Assembly: GCA_025451995.1 (NCBI GenBank)
Contig: JANWJE010000023.1
Coordinates: 1-58,026 of the forward strand
Direction of reading: 5' to 3'
From: Parachlamydiaceae bacterium
Lineage (GTDB): Bacteria > Chlamydiota > Chlamydiia > Chlamydiales > Parachlamydiaceae
Length of the DNA: 58,026 bases
Shown: piece by piece, positions 26,344 through 36,141 of the stretch
How the letters are laid out: the number at the start of each line of letters is the position of its first letter
How positions within the stretch are numbered: position 1 is the stretch's first letter
The notes under the pieces: generated by a model
What the model saw: the letters and a program-made list of their open reading frames with translations, nothing else
What the model was told of the DNA's origin: nothing
The model's database searches: none
Translations under genes and position numbers: made by a program

Positions 26344-27336
26344 TTAAATCAATGTCTTATTTGGCTCACCGGGAATCTCTCTGACATATTTAGGAACAGC
26401 ATAACCCGGCAAGAGTTTAGCGAGTTCAGCGACAAGTTTTTTGCCAGTTTCTTCAGAAACTTCGAAATGTGCAGCACCCTTGACTCTGTCAAGTTGATGC
26501 AGATAATAAAAAATAATCCCATGATTTGACAGCTTTTCTGCTAATTCTTTAAGGGTTTCTATCCTGTCGTTAACTCCTTTGAGTAAAACAGCCTGGTTTA
26601 GGATAATCCCTCCTAAAGCCTGGATTTTTTTTAAAGAATCAAAAATATCGCGATCGAGCTCTTTGGGATGATTGCAGTGAATCACAAAATAGATCTGTTG
26701 AGGAACTTTTTCCAAAATCTTTAAAAAATGATCATCAATTCTCTCCGGAATGCCAATTGGAAATCGGGTATGGAATCGCACTTTTTTTACATGTTGAAAC
26801 TGTGCAATTGTACTGAAAACATCGTCTAATATTTCATCCGACAAAGAAAGTGGATCCCCTCCACTTAAAATCACTTCCTGAATGGAAGAATCCTCGCCAA
26901 TGGCATGAAGCTCCCTTTCAAAACCTTTGGTTGAATCATAGTTAAAATTTTGTCTGAAACAATAGCGGCAATGCATGGCGCAAGCGCTTGTGCATACTAA
27001 AAGAACTCTTCCATGATATTTATGGAGCAGTTTATTTTCTTTTTTAAAGTTAACATCGCAAACAGGGTCTTGAGAAAAACCAAAAGCGGATTCTAGTTCA
27101 TTGCTTAAGGGAAGAAATTGTATAAGAAGTGGATCATCTAGTGTCCCTTTTTTCATTTTTTTGGCAAGGCGAAGGGGGACTTGGAGCGAAAAATTGGGCC
27201 GTAGAATCAATTGACTCTGTTGTTCTTTTGTTAATTCCAAAAAATCGGCTAATTCTTTAACGCAGGTAAAATTTTTTCTTAAAATGGAGCGCCAAGGAGA
27301 AGGCGTTAACATCTTTAAAAGGGAAGAAGGAAGCAT
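26344..27336 (-). CDS. epmB: EF-P lysine 2,3-aminomutase-like radical SAM protein EpmB
   Basis: A radical SAM/PLP enzyme of the KamA family; EpmB converts lysine to beta-lysine for modification of elongation factor P. The iron-sulfur motif CAMHCRYC (CxxxCxxC) is at about 119-126, followed by LSGGDPLSLSD, HTRFPIGIPERI, and the PLP-lysine region with YYLHQLDRVKGAAHFEV near the C-terminus. The length of about 330 residues favours EpmB over true KamA. The frame is open upstream to 27402, but that part is hydrophobic and unlike the family. ATG 27336 or 27312 is more likely; neither has a good ribosome binding site. Confidence 0.88.
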   Translation of the reverse strand: MLPSSLLKMLTPSPWRSILRKNFTCVKELADFLELTKEQQSQLILRPNFSLQVPLRLAKKMKKGTLDDPLLIQFLPLSNELESAFGFSQDPVCDVNFKKENKLLHKYHGRVLLVCTSACAMHCRYCFRQNFNYDSTKGFERELHAIGEDSSIQEVILSGGDPLSLSDEILDDVFSTIAQFQHVKKVRFHTRFPIGIPERIDDHFLKILEKVPQQIYFVIHCNHPKELDRDIFDSLKKIQALGGIILNQAVLLKGVNDRIETLKELAEKLSNHGIIFYYLHQLDRVKGAAHFEVSEETGKKLVAELAKLLPGYAVPKYVREIPGEPNKTLI

Positions 27337-27478
27337 GAATAAAAATGAATTAAATCGAAAAATTATAAAGAATACGGGCATTCGGAACAATAAGAAAAAC
27401 ATTTGATAGCATGGGTAAAATAGACTTCAGCCTTTTTCATTTTGAATTTTTCTTGGTCGATTCAAAAAGTCCGAGGCT

Positions 27479-27643
27479 TATACCGAAACAACTTCAAAAT
27501 TTGGCTTTTGAGCGCGCCAAAGTCCCGGGGTTGAGCGATCGTAAAAGGCTTTGTATTGACAATTTACTATGCCTTTTACGATCGCTCAACCGCGGGAGCT
27601 TTCGCGCAGCTCAAAAACCAAATTTTGAAATTGTTTCGGTATA
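27479..27643 (+). mobile_element. Palindromic element, family 2 (copy B)
   Basis: A 165 bp palindrome from TATACCGAAACAACTTC to GAAATTGTTTCGGTATA. It fills most of the 27403-27734 gap and lies at the 5' side of a regulator gene that lacks its first domain half. Between it and that gene, short GACCCAA/TTGGGTC repeats occur (27648-27733). The ORF across the palindrome at 27411-27719 is not a gene. Confidence 0.88.
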
Positions 27644-27734
27644 CATCGACCCAACCCTTAATGTTGGATCATTTAGGTCGATAAAAAACACAATTATTGA
27701 CCCAATTGACCCAAAATGATAATATTGGGTCAAT

Positions 27735-28820
27735 TTGATTATTGAAGTTTCTTCAGGAACCAACAAACCATATTATCAAAAATCATTGGGTCTTTCAGAA
27801 GGGACTTTCATTCGGCTTGGTAGATCAACTGTTAAAGCTGATGCTGAAATAATTGAGGAACTTAAATGGCAATCGCGAGGCATCTCTTTTGATCAACTTC
27901 CGTTATATCACACAACAGTTGAGGACCTGGATAGCGCCAAAATTCAGTATTTTTTAGATCATCGACGCAATGGCATTGCAACTCCTTTGACTGAAGACGT
28001 CTTGCGATCATATGAGATTATTAAAAAAGAACATAGTACTGATTATGCGACGACTGCAGGAATGTTACTATTCGGCAAATCCCCACAACAATTTCTCTCT
28101 GAAGCTTATATCCTTTGCTGTCATTTTTCAGACTTCAAAGATCGAGAGGCGATTGCTTCAAGAACATGCAAGGGAACCCTTTTTGAACAATTCGATGCAG
28201 CATTCGACTTCATCATGGAGCGAATAAACAAATCCTTTAAAATTGAGAAAAGAAAGCGGGAGGAGCATTGGGAAATTCCACCAATAGCTATTCGCGAAGT
28301 ATTGATGAATGCAATTTTACATCGGAATTACCATATTAATGCTCCGATCAAAATCTCTATTTATTCTGATCGAATCGAATTTTTCAGTCCTGGGGGACTT
28401 CCAGGACCCATTGACACCTCAGAATTAGAATCAGGAATCACTTATGTTCGTAACATTAGCATTGCAAAAGTTTTATGGGAAGCTCGATACGTAGAAAAAA
28501 TGGGCTCTGGTTTTATCACACTCTTCAAAAGCTATAGAAATGAAGGACTACTGCCTCCAGAGGTATTGGAAGGAACTAATTTCGTAAAATGCATTTTACC
28601 AAGAATCCATTCTGATGCTATACAAAAAGATATTGAAGGATTGATATTAAGCTTGTTTAAAATATCTGATGAAATATCGCGAGCAGACATTATTCGTCAG
28701 CTGAATATACCTCGAACTTCCGCAGGCAGAATATTAAACAAACTCATTGAAAGCAGCAAGTTAACAAGGCATGGAAAAGGCCCTGCAACAAAATATCGAT
28801 GTGTGACTAAGGGACCGTAA
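27735..28820 (+). CDS. N-terminally truncated AlbA_2-type ATP-binding transcriptional regulator
   Basis: Proteins of this family carry an N-terminal Schlafen-AlbA_2 DNA-binding domain, a central region, an HATPase_c_4 domain and a C-terminal winged helix. Here the protein begins at TTG 27735 with IEVSSGTNKPYYQKS and FIRLGRSTVKAD, which correspond to the last part of AlbA_2; roughly 80 preceding residues are missing. The HATPase-like part shows REVLMNAILHRNY, DRIEFFSPGGLPG and KMGSGF, and the wHTH is at about 300-350. The family 2 palindrome just upstream probably marks the break. It is likely non-functional or altered. Confidence 0.8.
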   Translation: MIIEVSSGTNKPYYQKSLGLSEGTFIRLGRSTVKADAEIIEELKWQSRGISFDQLPLYHTTVEDLDSAKIQYFLDHRRNGIATPLTEDVLRSYEIIKKEHSTDYATTAGMLLFGKSPQQFLSEAYILCCHFSDFKDREAIASRTCKGTLFEQFDAAFDFIMERINKSFKIEKRKREEHWEIPPIAIREVLMNAILHRNYHINAPIKISIYSDRIEFFSPGGLPGPIDTSELESGITYVRNISIAKVLWEARYVEKMGSGFITLFKSYRNEGLLPPEVLEGTNFVKCILPRIHSDAIQKDIEGLILSLFKISDEISRADIIRQLNIPRTSAGRILNKLIESSKLTRHGKGPATKYRCVTKGP

Positions 28821-28871
28821 AGAAACGCGAGTTTTAATCGAAAAGCGGTCAAAACAATCCCGAAAAGCGAC

Positions 28872-28896
28872 GAACCCTGAGCTTTTGAACAGGTTC
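28872..28896. repeat. Short hairpin repeat directly after the murA stop
   Basis: On the minus strand the murA stop TAA is followed at once by GAACCTGTTCAAAAGCTCAG and a closing GGTTC. The same sequence with small changes follows the stop of the gene ending at 39693. It can form a short stem and may end transcription, though no long T-tract follows. Confidence 0.5.
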
Positions 28897-30270
28897 TTAA
28901 GCCACCACGGTCGCTATGGTCTCTTTTGCCGCTTCCGTGGTTTTTGCATTGACAATTGAGACATCGGCACCTAGAAGTTCTAGTTTTTTTACCAAATTTT
29001 CATAACCCCGTTCTAAGAATGGAAGGCCGGAAATGGTGCTAGTGCCGGATGCGATCAAAGCGGCCATAACATAAGCAAATCCCGCTCTAAGGTCTGGGAT
29101 TTTGATTTCTTTTCCTGTCAATGTCACAGGCCCTTTAACGATGACGCTATGCCCAAAGCTTTGCGATTCAAAACGGCATTGCTTCCCTCCCAGGCAGGTG
29201 CGAAATAAAGTGATGTCAGCACCCATCTCACGGAGAGTTTCTGTATATCCAAACCGGTTTTCGTAGACTGTTTCATGGATGACAGATGAACCGCTTGCCT
29301 GTGTTAATAAAACAACAAAGGGCTGTTGCCAATCTGTCATGAAACCCGGATGAACATCGGTTTCTAAATGCAAGCCTCCTTGTAAAGGGCCATCGTAAAA
29401 AAATTCAATTCCATTGCCTTTAATTTCAAAGCCGCCGCCAACTTCCCGGATTTTGTTGAGAAAGGTGACCATATTCACATGCTGGGCCCCTTCGACAAAG
29501 ACGCGTCCTTTAGTGGTGATTGCTGCCATTCCCCATGAAGCTGCTTCAATTCTGTCGGGAATCACTGTATGTTCTACTTCGTAAAAATGGCGGGTCCCTT
29601 GAATGCGAATGGTGCGATCGACATCGACAGTAATATTCGCGCCGAGTTTTTGCAAAAATAAAATCAACTCAATGATTTCAGGCTCCATTGCAGCATTCTT
29701 TATGATCGTATGTCCTCTTGCTGTCACTCCTGCTAAAATCGTATTTTCCGTAGCCCCAACAGAAGGATAGGGAAGAGTGATGACAGCCCCTTTTAATCCC
29801 TGGTGGGCATGGGCAAAGTACGCTCCTTCTCTCTTCATTCCCCGATATTCGATCACTGCACCCAATTGCTCTAATGCCTGAATGTGAAAATCTACAGGGC
29901 GTTGCCCGATTAAGCATCCTCCTGCGGTGGGAACAATAATATCTTGGTCGGTGCGGCCAAGTAAAGCCCCAATCATTAAAATAGGAATACGATTCGACCC
30001 ACAAAAACGTTGCGGGACATACGTGGTCTTCAGCTCTTTAGTGATAACCTCCATGCGCCCTTCCGACTTATCCCAATTGACTTCCATTCCAATTTCTTCA
30101 CAGAGGGTGACTGTGACCTCGACATCGCCAATATTTGGCACATTATAAAATGTGCATTTCTTATCGGATAAAAGAGAGGCAACTAAAAGCTTTGTCATGG
30201 CATTTTTTGCGCCGGCCGCTTTAATATGCCCACGTAGAGGATTTCCACCTGTAATCTTCAATTGATTCAT
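28897..30270 (-). CDS. murA: UDP-N-acetylglucosamine 1-carboxyvinyltransferase MurA
   Basis: It transfers enolpyruvate from PEP to UDP-GlcNAc, the first committed step of peptidoglycan synthesis. The 457-residue protein has the N-terminal GHIKAAGAKNAMTKLLVASL, the active-site loop AGGCLIGQRPVDFH with Cys119, GLKGAVITLPYPSVGATEN, and C-terminal PDLRAGFAYVMAALIASG. The active-site residue is Cys, the fosfomycin-sensitive form, whereas C. trachomatis MurA has Asp there. An about 20-residue C-terminal tail extends beyond the usual end. Confidence 0.97.
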   Translation of the reverse strand: MNQLKITGGNPLRGHIKAAGAKNAMTKLLVASLLSDKKCTFYNVPNIGDVEVTVTLCEEIGMEVNWDKSEGRMEVITKELKTTYVPQRFCGSNRIPILMIGALLGRTDQDIIVPTAGGCLIGQRPVDFHIQALEQLGAVIEYRGMKREGAYFAHAHQGLKGAVITLPYPSVGATENTILAGVTARGHTIIKNAAMEPEIIELILFLQKLGANITVDVDRTIRIQGTRHFYEVEHTVIPDRIEAASWGMAAITTKGRVFVEGAQHVNMVTFLNKIREVGGGFEIKGNGIEFFYDGPLQGGLHLETDVHPGFMTDWQQPFVVLLTQASGSSVIHETVYENRFGYTETLREMGADITLFRTCLGGKQCRFESQSFGHSVIVKGPVTLTGKEIKIPDLRAGFAYVMAALIASGTSTISGLPFLERGYENLVKKLELLGADVSIVNAKTTEAAKETIATVVA

Positions 30271-30351
30271 TTGATAATTCCAAATTTAAAAAAGGCTAAA
30301 AAATTACATAAATTTCTTGTTATTAGCAATAGATAAATTCAAATTTTAATA

Positions 30352-31410
30352 CTAGGAAATTGTTAATGTGCGTGGAAAATGGATAGATGCTCCATTTTCT
30401 AGCGCCAGCCCCTCTGGCAAAAGAGAAGACGGGCGCCCCTCTTTCTTGTAAGCCATGCGCATCACATGTTGTGGATAGCGATTTTTTTGAATATTTAAAG
30501 CGACCCATGACATGGTTTGCCGACCGTTGATTTCAACGAGAGGATTGAGGGCGTTTTTCCCTTGATTCTTGAAAACAAAAGCATCGATTCCAAGATGGCC
30601 AAAAAAGCCAAGACCGGCAATTTCCTTCAAAGGCTTTCGAACAAAAGCTAAATGTTCTTCTAAAAAAGGGAGGAATGATCCAAAAAGCAATTCTTGAGGG
30701 CCGGCTAAAGTAGCATGATAAACCCCCTTTGTATTTGCTTCAAAACGGGTTGCTCCTAAAAATTGTATTTCTTTGTTCGATTGAATCAGCCATTGGGTAC
30801 TAAAATCCATCACTCGTTCCAGCCAAGGCTCGCCGATTATCGGTCGATTGGCACGCCATTCATTTTCGCAAAATTGCAAAATTTTTGGAGCTATTTCAAA
30901 AGAATCTATGAATGTATGCCCTTGCCCTGAAAATCCATAGCAGGTTTTTAATACTTTGATCCCTTCAAAGCTTCCTAACCATCTATGAAGGTCTTTTTGG
31001 TTCTGGATAAGTGCTGCTTGAGGTAAAGCGTGGCAGTTGAAACTAAAAGCTTTGCTGTTAATTAATTGTACAACTTCCCATTCCGGCATCCTATACACAG
31101 CTTGTCTTTCTTGCGCCCACTTTTGGACGCGCAGAGAATGCCCCCAAGGGCGGCACTCCTTCCCTTGGAAAGGAGTAAAATTATTTAATAAGACCAAGCG
31201 GGGGTGAAATCCTAAATATTCGCATATGCGAGCGAGATAAGTTTCTTCCGGAATAGCTGTGACTGCCACTAAATCGGATGGCCGGCAATACAGCAAAGGA
31301 AGAAATTGAAGCTGCAAACATAATTTATGTTTTGTGAAAGAATCCCTTAAAGAACCTTGGGAGCCTAATGCGTATTCTTCTTCGACAGCACTATTTGCAA
31401 TATGAATCAT
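30352..31410 (-). CDS. ATP-grasp-like protein of unknown substrate
   Basis: A 352-residue protein with the outline of an ATP-grasp ligase. A KVLKTCYGFSGQGH segment (about 160-175) fits the ATP-binding Lys and glycine-rich loop, and FGHLGIDAFVFKN followed by LNPLVEINGRQTMSWVAL (about 268-308) fits the metal-binding Asp/Glu/Asn end. The N-terminal 110 residues resemble a pre-ATP-grasp domain. Known relatives join carboxylates to amines, as in peptide or cofactor synthesis, but the substrate here cannot be told. It is 80 bases upstream of murA on the same strand. Confidence 0.75.
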   Translation of the reverse strand: MIHIANSAVEEEYALGSQGSLRDSFTKHKLCLQLQFLPLLYCRPSDLVAVTAIPEETYLARICEYLGFHPRLVLLNNFTPFQGKECRPWGHSLRVQKWAQERQAVYRMPEWEVVQLINSKAFSFNCHALPQAALIQNQKDLHRWLGSFEGIKVLKTCYGFSGQGHTFIDSFEIAPKILQFCENEWRANRPIIGEPWLERVMDFSTQWLIQSNKEIQFLGATRFEANTKGVYHATLAGPQELLFGSFLPFLEEHLAFVRKPLKEIAGLGFFGHLGIDAFVFKNQGKNALNPLVEINGRQTMSWVALNIQKNRYPQHVMRMAYKKEGRPSSLLPEGLALENGASIHFPRTLTIS

Positions 31411-31419
31411 AATATGGTA

Positions 31420-31454
31420 TATAGTCTTCCCAGCTTTCAGCTGGACGGAGTATA
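31420..31454. repeat. Small palindrome with family 5-like ends
   Basis: TATAGTCTTCCCAGCTTTCAGCTGGACGGAGTATA forms a short hairpin whose complement starts TATACTCCGTCCAGCTGAA, nearly the same as the left end of the element at 48585. It is probably a deleted copy, placed between the ATP-grasp gene and ispF. Confidence 0.55.
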
Positions 31455-31490
31455 ACTTTACAATAAATATTATTTTTTAAAGGACATAAA

Positions 31491-31976
31491 ATGTTTGTTA
31501 GAACAGGAATTGGGCAAGATAGCCACCGATTTCTTCCTCTCGATACAAGTAAACCTTGCATCATTGCCGGATTAATTTTTGAAGACGCTCCCGGATTTAA
31601 TGCCAACTCCGATGGAGATATCGTTTTGCATGCCATTTGCAATGCCATTAGCTCATTAACCGGAATTTTAATTTTGGGCAACATCGCAGATGATCTTTGT
31701 TTGAAGGATGGGATTACCGATAGCGAAATCTATTTAAAAGAAGCAATGCGCACACTTGGCAATCAAAAAATCACACATGTGGCAGTCACTATTGAAGGAA
31801 AAAAGCCAAAATTTAAAAACAGAATTGTTCAAATGCGAGAAAATATTGCCCGCATTATGAACCTCGATATCTCTCAAGTGGGCATCACCGCAACTTCTGG
31901 TGAAGGACTCACTGACTTCGGTTGCGGAGATGGTGTCCAGGCCTTTGCTATTGTGACAACGATGGAAGATGTTTAA
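31491..31976 (+). CDS. ispF: 2-C-methyl-D-erythritol 2,4-cyclodiphosphate synthase IspF
   Basis: It forms MEcPP in the non-mevalonate isoprenoid pathway. The 161-residue protein has the metal-binding GIGQDSHRF (Asp10, His12) and [15 protein letters not shown] with His47, plus [25 protein letters not shown] near the C-terminus (IspF has KATTTEKLGF here, so the end is divergent). An AAGGA sequence precedes the ATG. The 3' end overlaps the convergent gene by 29 bases. Confidence 0.94.
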   Translation: MFVRTGIGQDSHRFLPLDTSKPCIIAGLIFEDAPGFNANSDGDIVLHAICNAISSLTGILILGNIADDLCLKDGITDSEIYLKEAMRTLGNQKITHVAVTIEGKKPKFKNRIVQMRENIARIMNLDISQVGITATSGEGLTDFGCGDGVQAFAIVTTMEDV

Positions 31977-33810
31977 TCACCGTCCCCCAAAGGCGTGTCG
32001 AAGTATCCAATTCATCCTCCCTGCTATCTAGCCAAGTCACCACAATGTCATTGCTTTTATTATCTATGCTAATTTCAGGCATAAAGTGAAAGGTAGTATT
32101 TGATGTGTCGTTATTTAGCCGTAAGGGTGTCGACCAGCTTTTCCCTTGATTTTCTGAATAGATAAGATAAATATTGGGCGAGGGTTGATTGACATGCGGG
32201 CTGGGCTGATCAGTATAAACCATCACCCAACGCCCCTTGTTGTCTATTTGTGCATTGGGATGAACCCAAGTATTTCTATGCGCTTGGGGCAAATAAGGGT
32301 CAAAATACCCTGTATTTGAATTAGCAAAAATTTTAATCCCATTAAAATTTCCATTAAACCCTTTGGAATTAAAAGTATACCAAATAGAGGCATTCCCCTT
32401 TGGCAGCGATCCCAAAGCATTGTTGACCGGTATCCCAGTGACTAACACTTCTCCTTTAGGACCGACCGAAATGGAGCCATAACCACCATTTTCTGTACCC
32501 GGAAGCTCCATCCCTTTTTTGTCTTTCAAAACTCCAAGGCCGGTTGTTTGATAAGCTGTCGCCATTAAAGGAAGGGTAGATCCCACAGCTGCAATTTCAT
32601 CAAAATTGGCATCCTGTTTCAGTAAAAGCCAAGTCACAGCGCTCTTTCCGGGTCCGGGGCCCGAGGCCATTAAAGGATAATCCAAACCAAATGTGTTTGG
32701 ATTGATTCCATTGAGAAAATCAATCAATGTCCATGTAAGTCCCCCATCACCGCTCAATAAAACATAAGCGAAGGCTGTTTGCTCAGTTGTAATGGTATTT
32801 GTTGCAACAAATAAGCAGACATAAAATAAATTGCCAAAAGAATCAAAAATACAGTATTGATCTCCGGTCCGTGTCGGCTCAAAAGGGGGAGGAATCGGAA
32901 GAGTTGGAGTATTTGCAAAAGGATTGACGCTATTCCAGGTCTTCCCTCCATCATTCGAGATCCCAAGAAAACCTTGAGCTAAGGATGTGCTCGGAGGGGT
33001 ATGTTTATTAAGAACTGTCATTGCTAATTGTTTTTTATTTTGTGGATTGACCGATAAGCTCTCTTCACCCAAAGTTGATCCTCCATACCCTTCGGGAACA
33101 ATATCAACTTGAGGAATCAAATGTTTTCCTTGTTTGTTTAATCGGTTGAAGACAGCTATCGGCGTTGCCGATTGATCAAAAGAATTATCAGTTGTAGCTG
33201 TGACTATTTTTCCATCAAAAAAAGAGAGACCATAATATTCGCCATAGTCAAAGCCAGAATTGGCTGATGACATGTTAGAAAGCCCTTTTGAAATGAAAAA
33301 ATTGTCTTTTCTAACAAGCTTACCAAAGCTATCTTTACTAAAACCCTTCACCTTGCTTGGCATTTGTTTAATCGAATAATTCACTTTCACTTTGGCTGTT
33401 TTATAAGAACCGGCCGGTAAAGGAGCGTTATTTGGGCCTGAAAATCGGATCGAACCATCTCTGAAAACATGCCCCACAATTTGGTTTCCGGCACTAAAAT
33501 CGATCCACTTTGCACTTGTCGGTGAAATATCTTGAGGCATCAATGTTTGGGAAATTAAAAATCCACTGGTATTTAAATTAAAAGTAAACGATTCAATCTT
33601 GAGAGTGACTTTTGATTGTTTCACAAGAGGTGTGATTGCCATTTGAAAAGGGATATTTTGATGATCATTGACCATCGGCTGGCCGTTACTTGAATCTCCT
33701 GCGCTCACACTTTGGATAGGTTGTAAACTTAAGGTAACTGTTTGTTCCTTTGTTGCGGCATGTAAGGGCAATAAAAAACTTAAAGATACAATTAATTTCA
33801 GAAGTTTCAT
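31948..33810 (-). CDS. Exported Asp-box (sialidase/BNR-repeat) beta-propeller protein
   Basis: A 620-residue secreted protein. The start is taken at ATG 33810, preceded by AAGGAAAACT and followed by a clear signal peptide ([19 protein letters not shown]); the longer frame begins in a MITE remnant. Asp-box motifs of BNR propellers are visible: [24 protein letters not shown] and [11 protein letters not shown]. The Asp boxes lie in the second half; the N-terminal 170 residues look like a beta-sandwich. Sialidase catalytic residues cannot be assigned, so it may bind or hydrolyse glycans. It is convergent with ispF. Confidence 0.82.
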   Translation of the reverse strand: MKLLKLIVSLSFLLPLHAATKEQTVTLSLQPIQSVSAGDSSNGQPMVNDHQNIPFQMAITPLVKQSKVTLKIESFTFNLNTSGFLISQTLMPQDISPTSAKWIDFSAGNQIVGHVFRDGSIRFSGPNNAPLPAGSYKTAKVKVNYSIKQMPSKVKGFSKDSFGKLVRKDNFFISKGLSNMSSANSGFDYGEYYGLSFFDGKIVTATTDNSFDQSATPIAVFNRLNKQGKHLIPQVDIVPEGYGGSTLGEESLSVNPQNKKQLAMTVLNKHTPPSTSLAQGFLGISNDGGKTWNSVNPFANTPTLPIPPPFEPTRTGDQYCIFDSFGNLFYVCLFVATNTITTEQTAFAYVLLSGDGGLTWTLIDFLNGINPNTFGLDYPLMASGPGPGKSAVTWLLLKQDANFDEIAAVGSTLPLMATAYQTTGLGVLKDKKGMELPGTENGGYGSISVGPKGEVLVTGIPVNNALGSLPKGNASIWYTFNSKGFNGNFNGIKIFANSNTGYFDPYLPQAHRNTWVHPNAQIDNKGRWVMVYTDQPSPHVNQPSPNIYLIYSENQGKSWSTPLRLNNDTSNTTFHFMPEISIDNKSNDIVVTWLDSREDELDTSTRLWGTVIKHLPSLSQ

Positions 33811-33821
33811 AGTTTTCCTTA

Positions 33822-33854
33822 TTAGATCTCCAAAGCGAGTTTCGAAAGAGATCA
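33822..33854. mobile_element. Internally deleted MITE family 1 remnant
   Basis: TTAGATCTC at the left and AAGCGAGTTTCGAAAGAGATC at the right match the two ends of the 50506-50842 copy with almost all of the interior missing. It lies between the divergent genes at 31948-33810 and 33920-34978. Confidence 0.55.
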
Positions 33855-33919
33855 ATTTTTTAAATTGATTTTTTTTTACCTAATAGATAAAAAAAATACT
33901 ATAAAAAAAGGATCACTCG

Positions 33920-34978
33920 ATGTTTAAACATTTATCGCGCTGGATCATTATCTATTGCATTAGCCACTCAACCCTTGGGCATTCCTCATTATGCGACACC
34001 ATATCTTCTTGGCTATCATGTGGTGGATACTCCTCCCGTTGTTGTCAAAGTTTTGATGTAGAGATTGGCTGGAGAAGGGATGATTTGAACTGGAAAGTGA
34101 AAGACTTGCACTCAAGTCATATCTCCGGCAAGGCGAGGGATCATATCCATTTTAAAGATATCAACAGCTACGCTATTAGCGGCCAGGCGAAATGGGTCGC
34201 TTCTCAGTATTATGTGCGGTTATCTGCAGAATATGGCTCTACCTATAAAGGAAGAGCTCATGAGCATTTCAACATTCATAGCCCGCTTTTATTAGATAGA
34301 ATTTCGGTCCATACAAATAGCCCGATCAAACGTCAAAGCGAAGTGTATGACTTCGATGGGGCCGTTGGCTATCCGTTTACTTTTTTCAATTGCCGGCTGA
34401 CATTCATCCCCCTGATTGGTTTTTCTTGGCACAGGCAACATTTAAGAGTAAAAGATTCAAACGATGATACAGGATCTTCTTCCTATCAATCGTATGATTC
34501 TAACTCAAGCGCACACTCTAGTTCTTTTATCGTCTCTACAGACAACCCTTTCTTTGGATTTCCCTCTTCAGATCCTTTTTCAAGCCCATCAGATCGAAAT
34601 ATTGCAAGCGTGCTTGGATTGAGCAATCCTCATGAAACAAGTAATTATCGCTTCACTTGGTATGGCTTTTACTTAGGGGCTGACATGGCTTTTGCTTTAA
34701 GCAATTATTGGACTATATTTTGGGATACTGAATTTCATTTTATGGACAATTGCCACCGCAAGCGCAAATCATGGACCGGAGTCTATTTTGTCGATGATTA
34801 TCATAAAAAAGGGTCGGCTTATGGATTTAATAATAGTGTTGGGCTCAATTATTATCTTTGCAATAGCTGGTATGGAACCTTGATCGTCGACATCGACTGG
34901 TGGAAGACTGACTCAGATGACGACACTCTTCATTGGAGAAAAGTGGGCGCTAAAGCCGGCTTCATTTACGCTTTTTGA
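33920..34978 (+). CDS. Putative outer-membrane beta-barrel protein (Pom/MOMP-like)
   Basis: A 352-residue exported protein starting after AAGGA. A short signal peptide is followed by a Cys-rich stretch (CDTISSWLSCGGYSSRCCQSF, about 25-45). The body has alternating aromatic and polar residues typical of beta-strands, long His/Ser-rich loops (about 180-235), and ends in Phe (AKAGFIYAF), the outer-membrane sorting signal. This fits chlamydial outer-membrane proteins that are cross-linked by disulfides, but no direct match to MOMP or to the Protochlamydia porins can be proved. The 3' end overlaps the convergent MFS gene by 13 bases. Confidence 0.72.
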   Translation: MFKHLSRWIIIYCISHSTLGHSSLCDTISSWLSCGGYSSRCCQSFDVEIGWRRDDLNWKVKDLHSSHISGKARDHIHFKDINSYAISGQAKWVASQYYVRLSAEYGSTYKGRAHEHFNIHSPLLLDRISVHTNSPIKRQSEVYDFDGAVGYPFTFFNCRLTFIPLIGFSWHRQHLRVKDSNDDTGSSSYQSYDSNSSAHSSSFIVSTDNPFFGFPSSDPFSSPSDRNIASVLGLSNPHETSNYRFTWYGFYLGADMAFALSNYWTIFWDTEFHFMDNCHRKRKSWTGVYFVDDYHKKGSAYGFNNSVGLNYYLCNSWYGTLIVDIDWWKTDSDDDTLHWRKVGAKAGFIYAF

Positions 34979-36141
34979 GAAAGGGGTATTACCTCTTTAG
35001 GAAGTTTAAGAGTGGCGTATAATTGCAGGATGAACAAACTTCCTAAAATTGCCAACGCTTTGATGGAGGCATGATCGTCAAATAAATGGGTCATCAATCC
35101 AACTCCACCTGGCCCAATGGCTTCTGAAACACACCAAACCATCCCCATTAAAAAAGCACTCACAGCCCCGGTTCGCTGTGGTTCAAGGCGGGTGCCAAGC
35201 GATAGGGCTAATGGGTTCATTAATGCCATGGTGGCTCCTGCAATAAATAGCGAGGGCAAAAGAACAAGGGGGTGAAAATTTGAAAAAAGAATGGCGTAGA
35301 AAGTGACACACGAGAGGATACATCCATAAATCATCACTTTGCGGGGGGAATAATAATCAGCTAAAACTCCCCCTGGAATCATGAGACAGGCGGCACCTAA
35401 AATAAAACAACAATGTCCGCCCCCATAACATATCCAATCTTCATGACCTAAAGTTTTCAAAGCATCGGGTAAAATGAAAATTGTTCCCCATAAAATGGAT
35501 TGATTTGCTACTTGTGAAAAATAAAGAAAACGCAAGGAGGGACTTTTAAAAAAGGAGATTAATTCCTTTATTGAAAATGAATTTACTCTAGGGCTTTGAA
35601 TGGGTGATGGTCTAGGAAATGGGACATACATCAATATAAACACTAAAGCAACTCCAGGGAGGATCATCCATGCGGTATGCCCTTGAAACCATTCATAAGC
35701 TTGTGTAAAGGTGAGTTGGCTCGTCGCAAGACCCAAACTTCCACAGGCGGCAAAGATCGCGAGCACGAGATTTTTTCGCGAAGGATGCAAACCGCTGACC
35801 AAACTGGCTGCACAAGGGTGAAAGCAGGCGGAACCCACACAGGTAAGAAAATAGAGAAAAAAAAGAACCCAATCATTGGATGCATAGGGCAAAAAAGTAC
35901 TCGAAGCAGCAATCAAAGTTCCTGCCAAAATAAGCACTTTTCGGTACCCTCGATCGCTCAAATTTCCGGAAAATAATTGCGCCCCTTCTCCGATCATTGC
36001 ACCAAATGCCACGATCAAGCCGGCTTTTCCTAAATCAATTTCGACCATTGATTTATATAGAGGCCAAATGCCAAGCATGGTATCGACTGAAAAATGAGCC
36101 AATCCAATCAAAAATAATAAAAGACCTCTTTCAAAACTCAT
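34966..36141 (-). CDS. MFS transporter, fosmidomycin-resistance (Fsr)-like
   Basis: A 391-residue major facilitator protein with 12 predicted membrane helices. The N-terminal LLLFLIGLAHFSVDTMLGIWPLYK and GNLSDRGYRKVLILAG (motif A loop), and FHPCAASLVSGLHPSRK, are typical of the Fsr-like group. The substrate is unknown. The ATG and first codons (MSFERGL) lie inside the left terminal repeat of a MITE at 36121-36288. The hydrophobic first helix starts right after, so this start is probably real. Confidence 0.88.
   Translation of the reverse strand: MSFERGLLLFLIGLAHFSVDTMLGIWPLYKSMVEIDLGKAGLIVAFGAMIGEGAQLFSGNLSDRGYRKVLILAGTLIAASSTFLPYASNDWVLFFLYFLTCVGSACFHPCAASLVSGLHPSRKNLVLAIFAACGSLGLATSQLTFTQAYEWFQGHTAWMILPGVALVFILMYVPFPRPSPIQSPRVNSFSIKELISFFKSPSLRFLYFSQVANQSILWGTIFILPDALKTLGHEDWICYGGGHCCFILGAACLMIPGGVLADYYSPRKVMIYGCILSCVTFYAILFSNFHPLVLLPSLFIAGATMALMNPLALSLGTRLEPQRTGAVSAFLMGMVWCVSEAIGPGGVGLMTHLFDDHASIKALAILGSLFILQLYATLKLPKEVIPLSQKA

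Noticed and set aside
27411-27719. Open reading frame of about 100 codons across the family 2 palindrome
   Set aside because: It reads through a repeat found four times in the window in non-coding positions; similar frames appear at 48554-48901 for the same reason.
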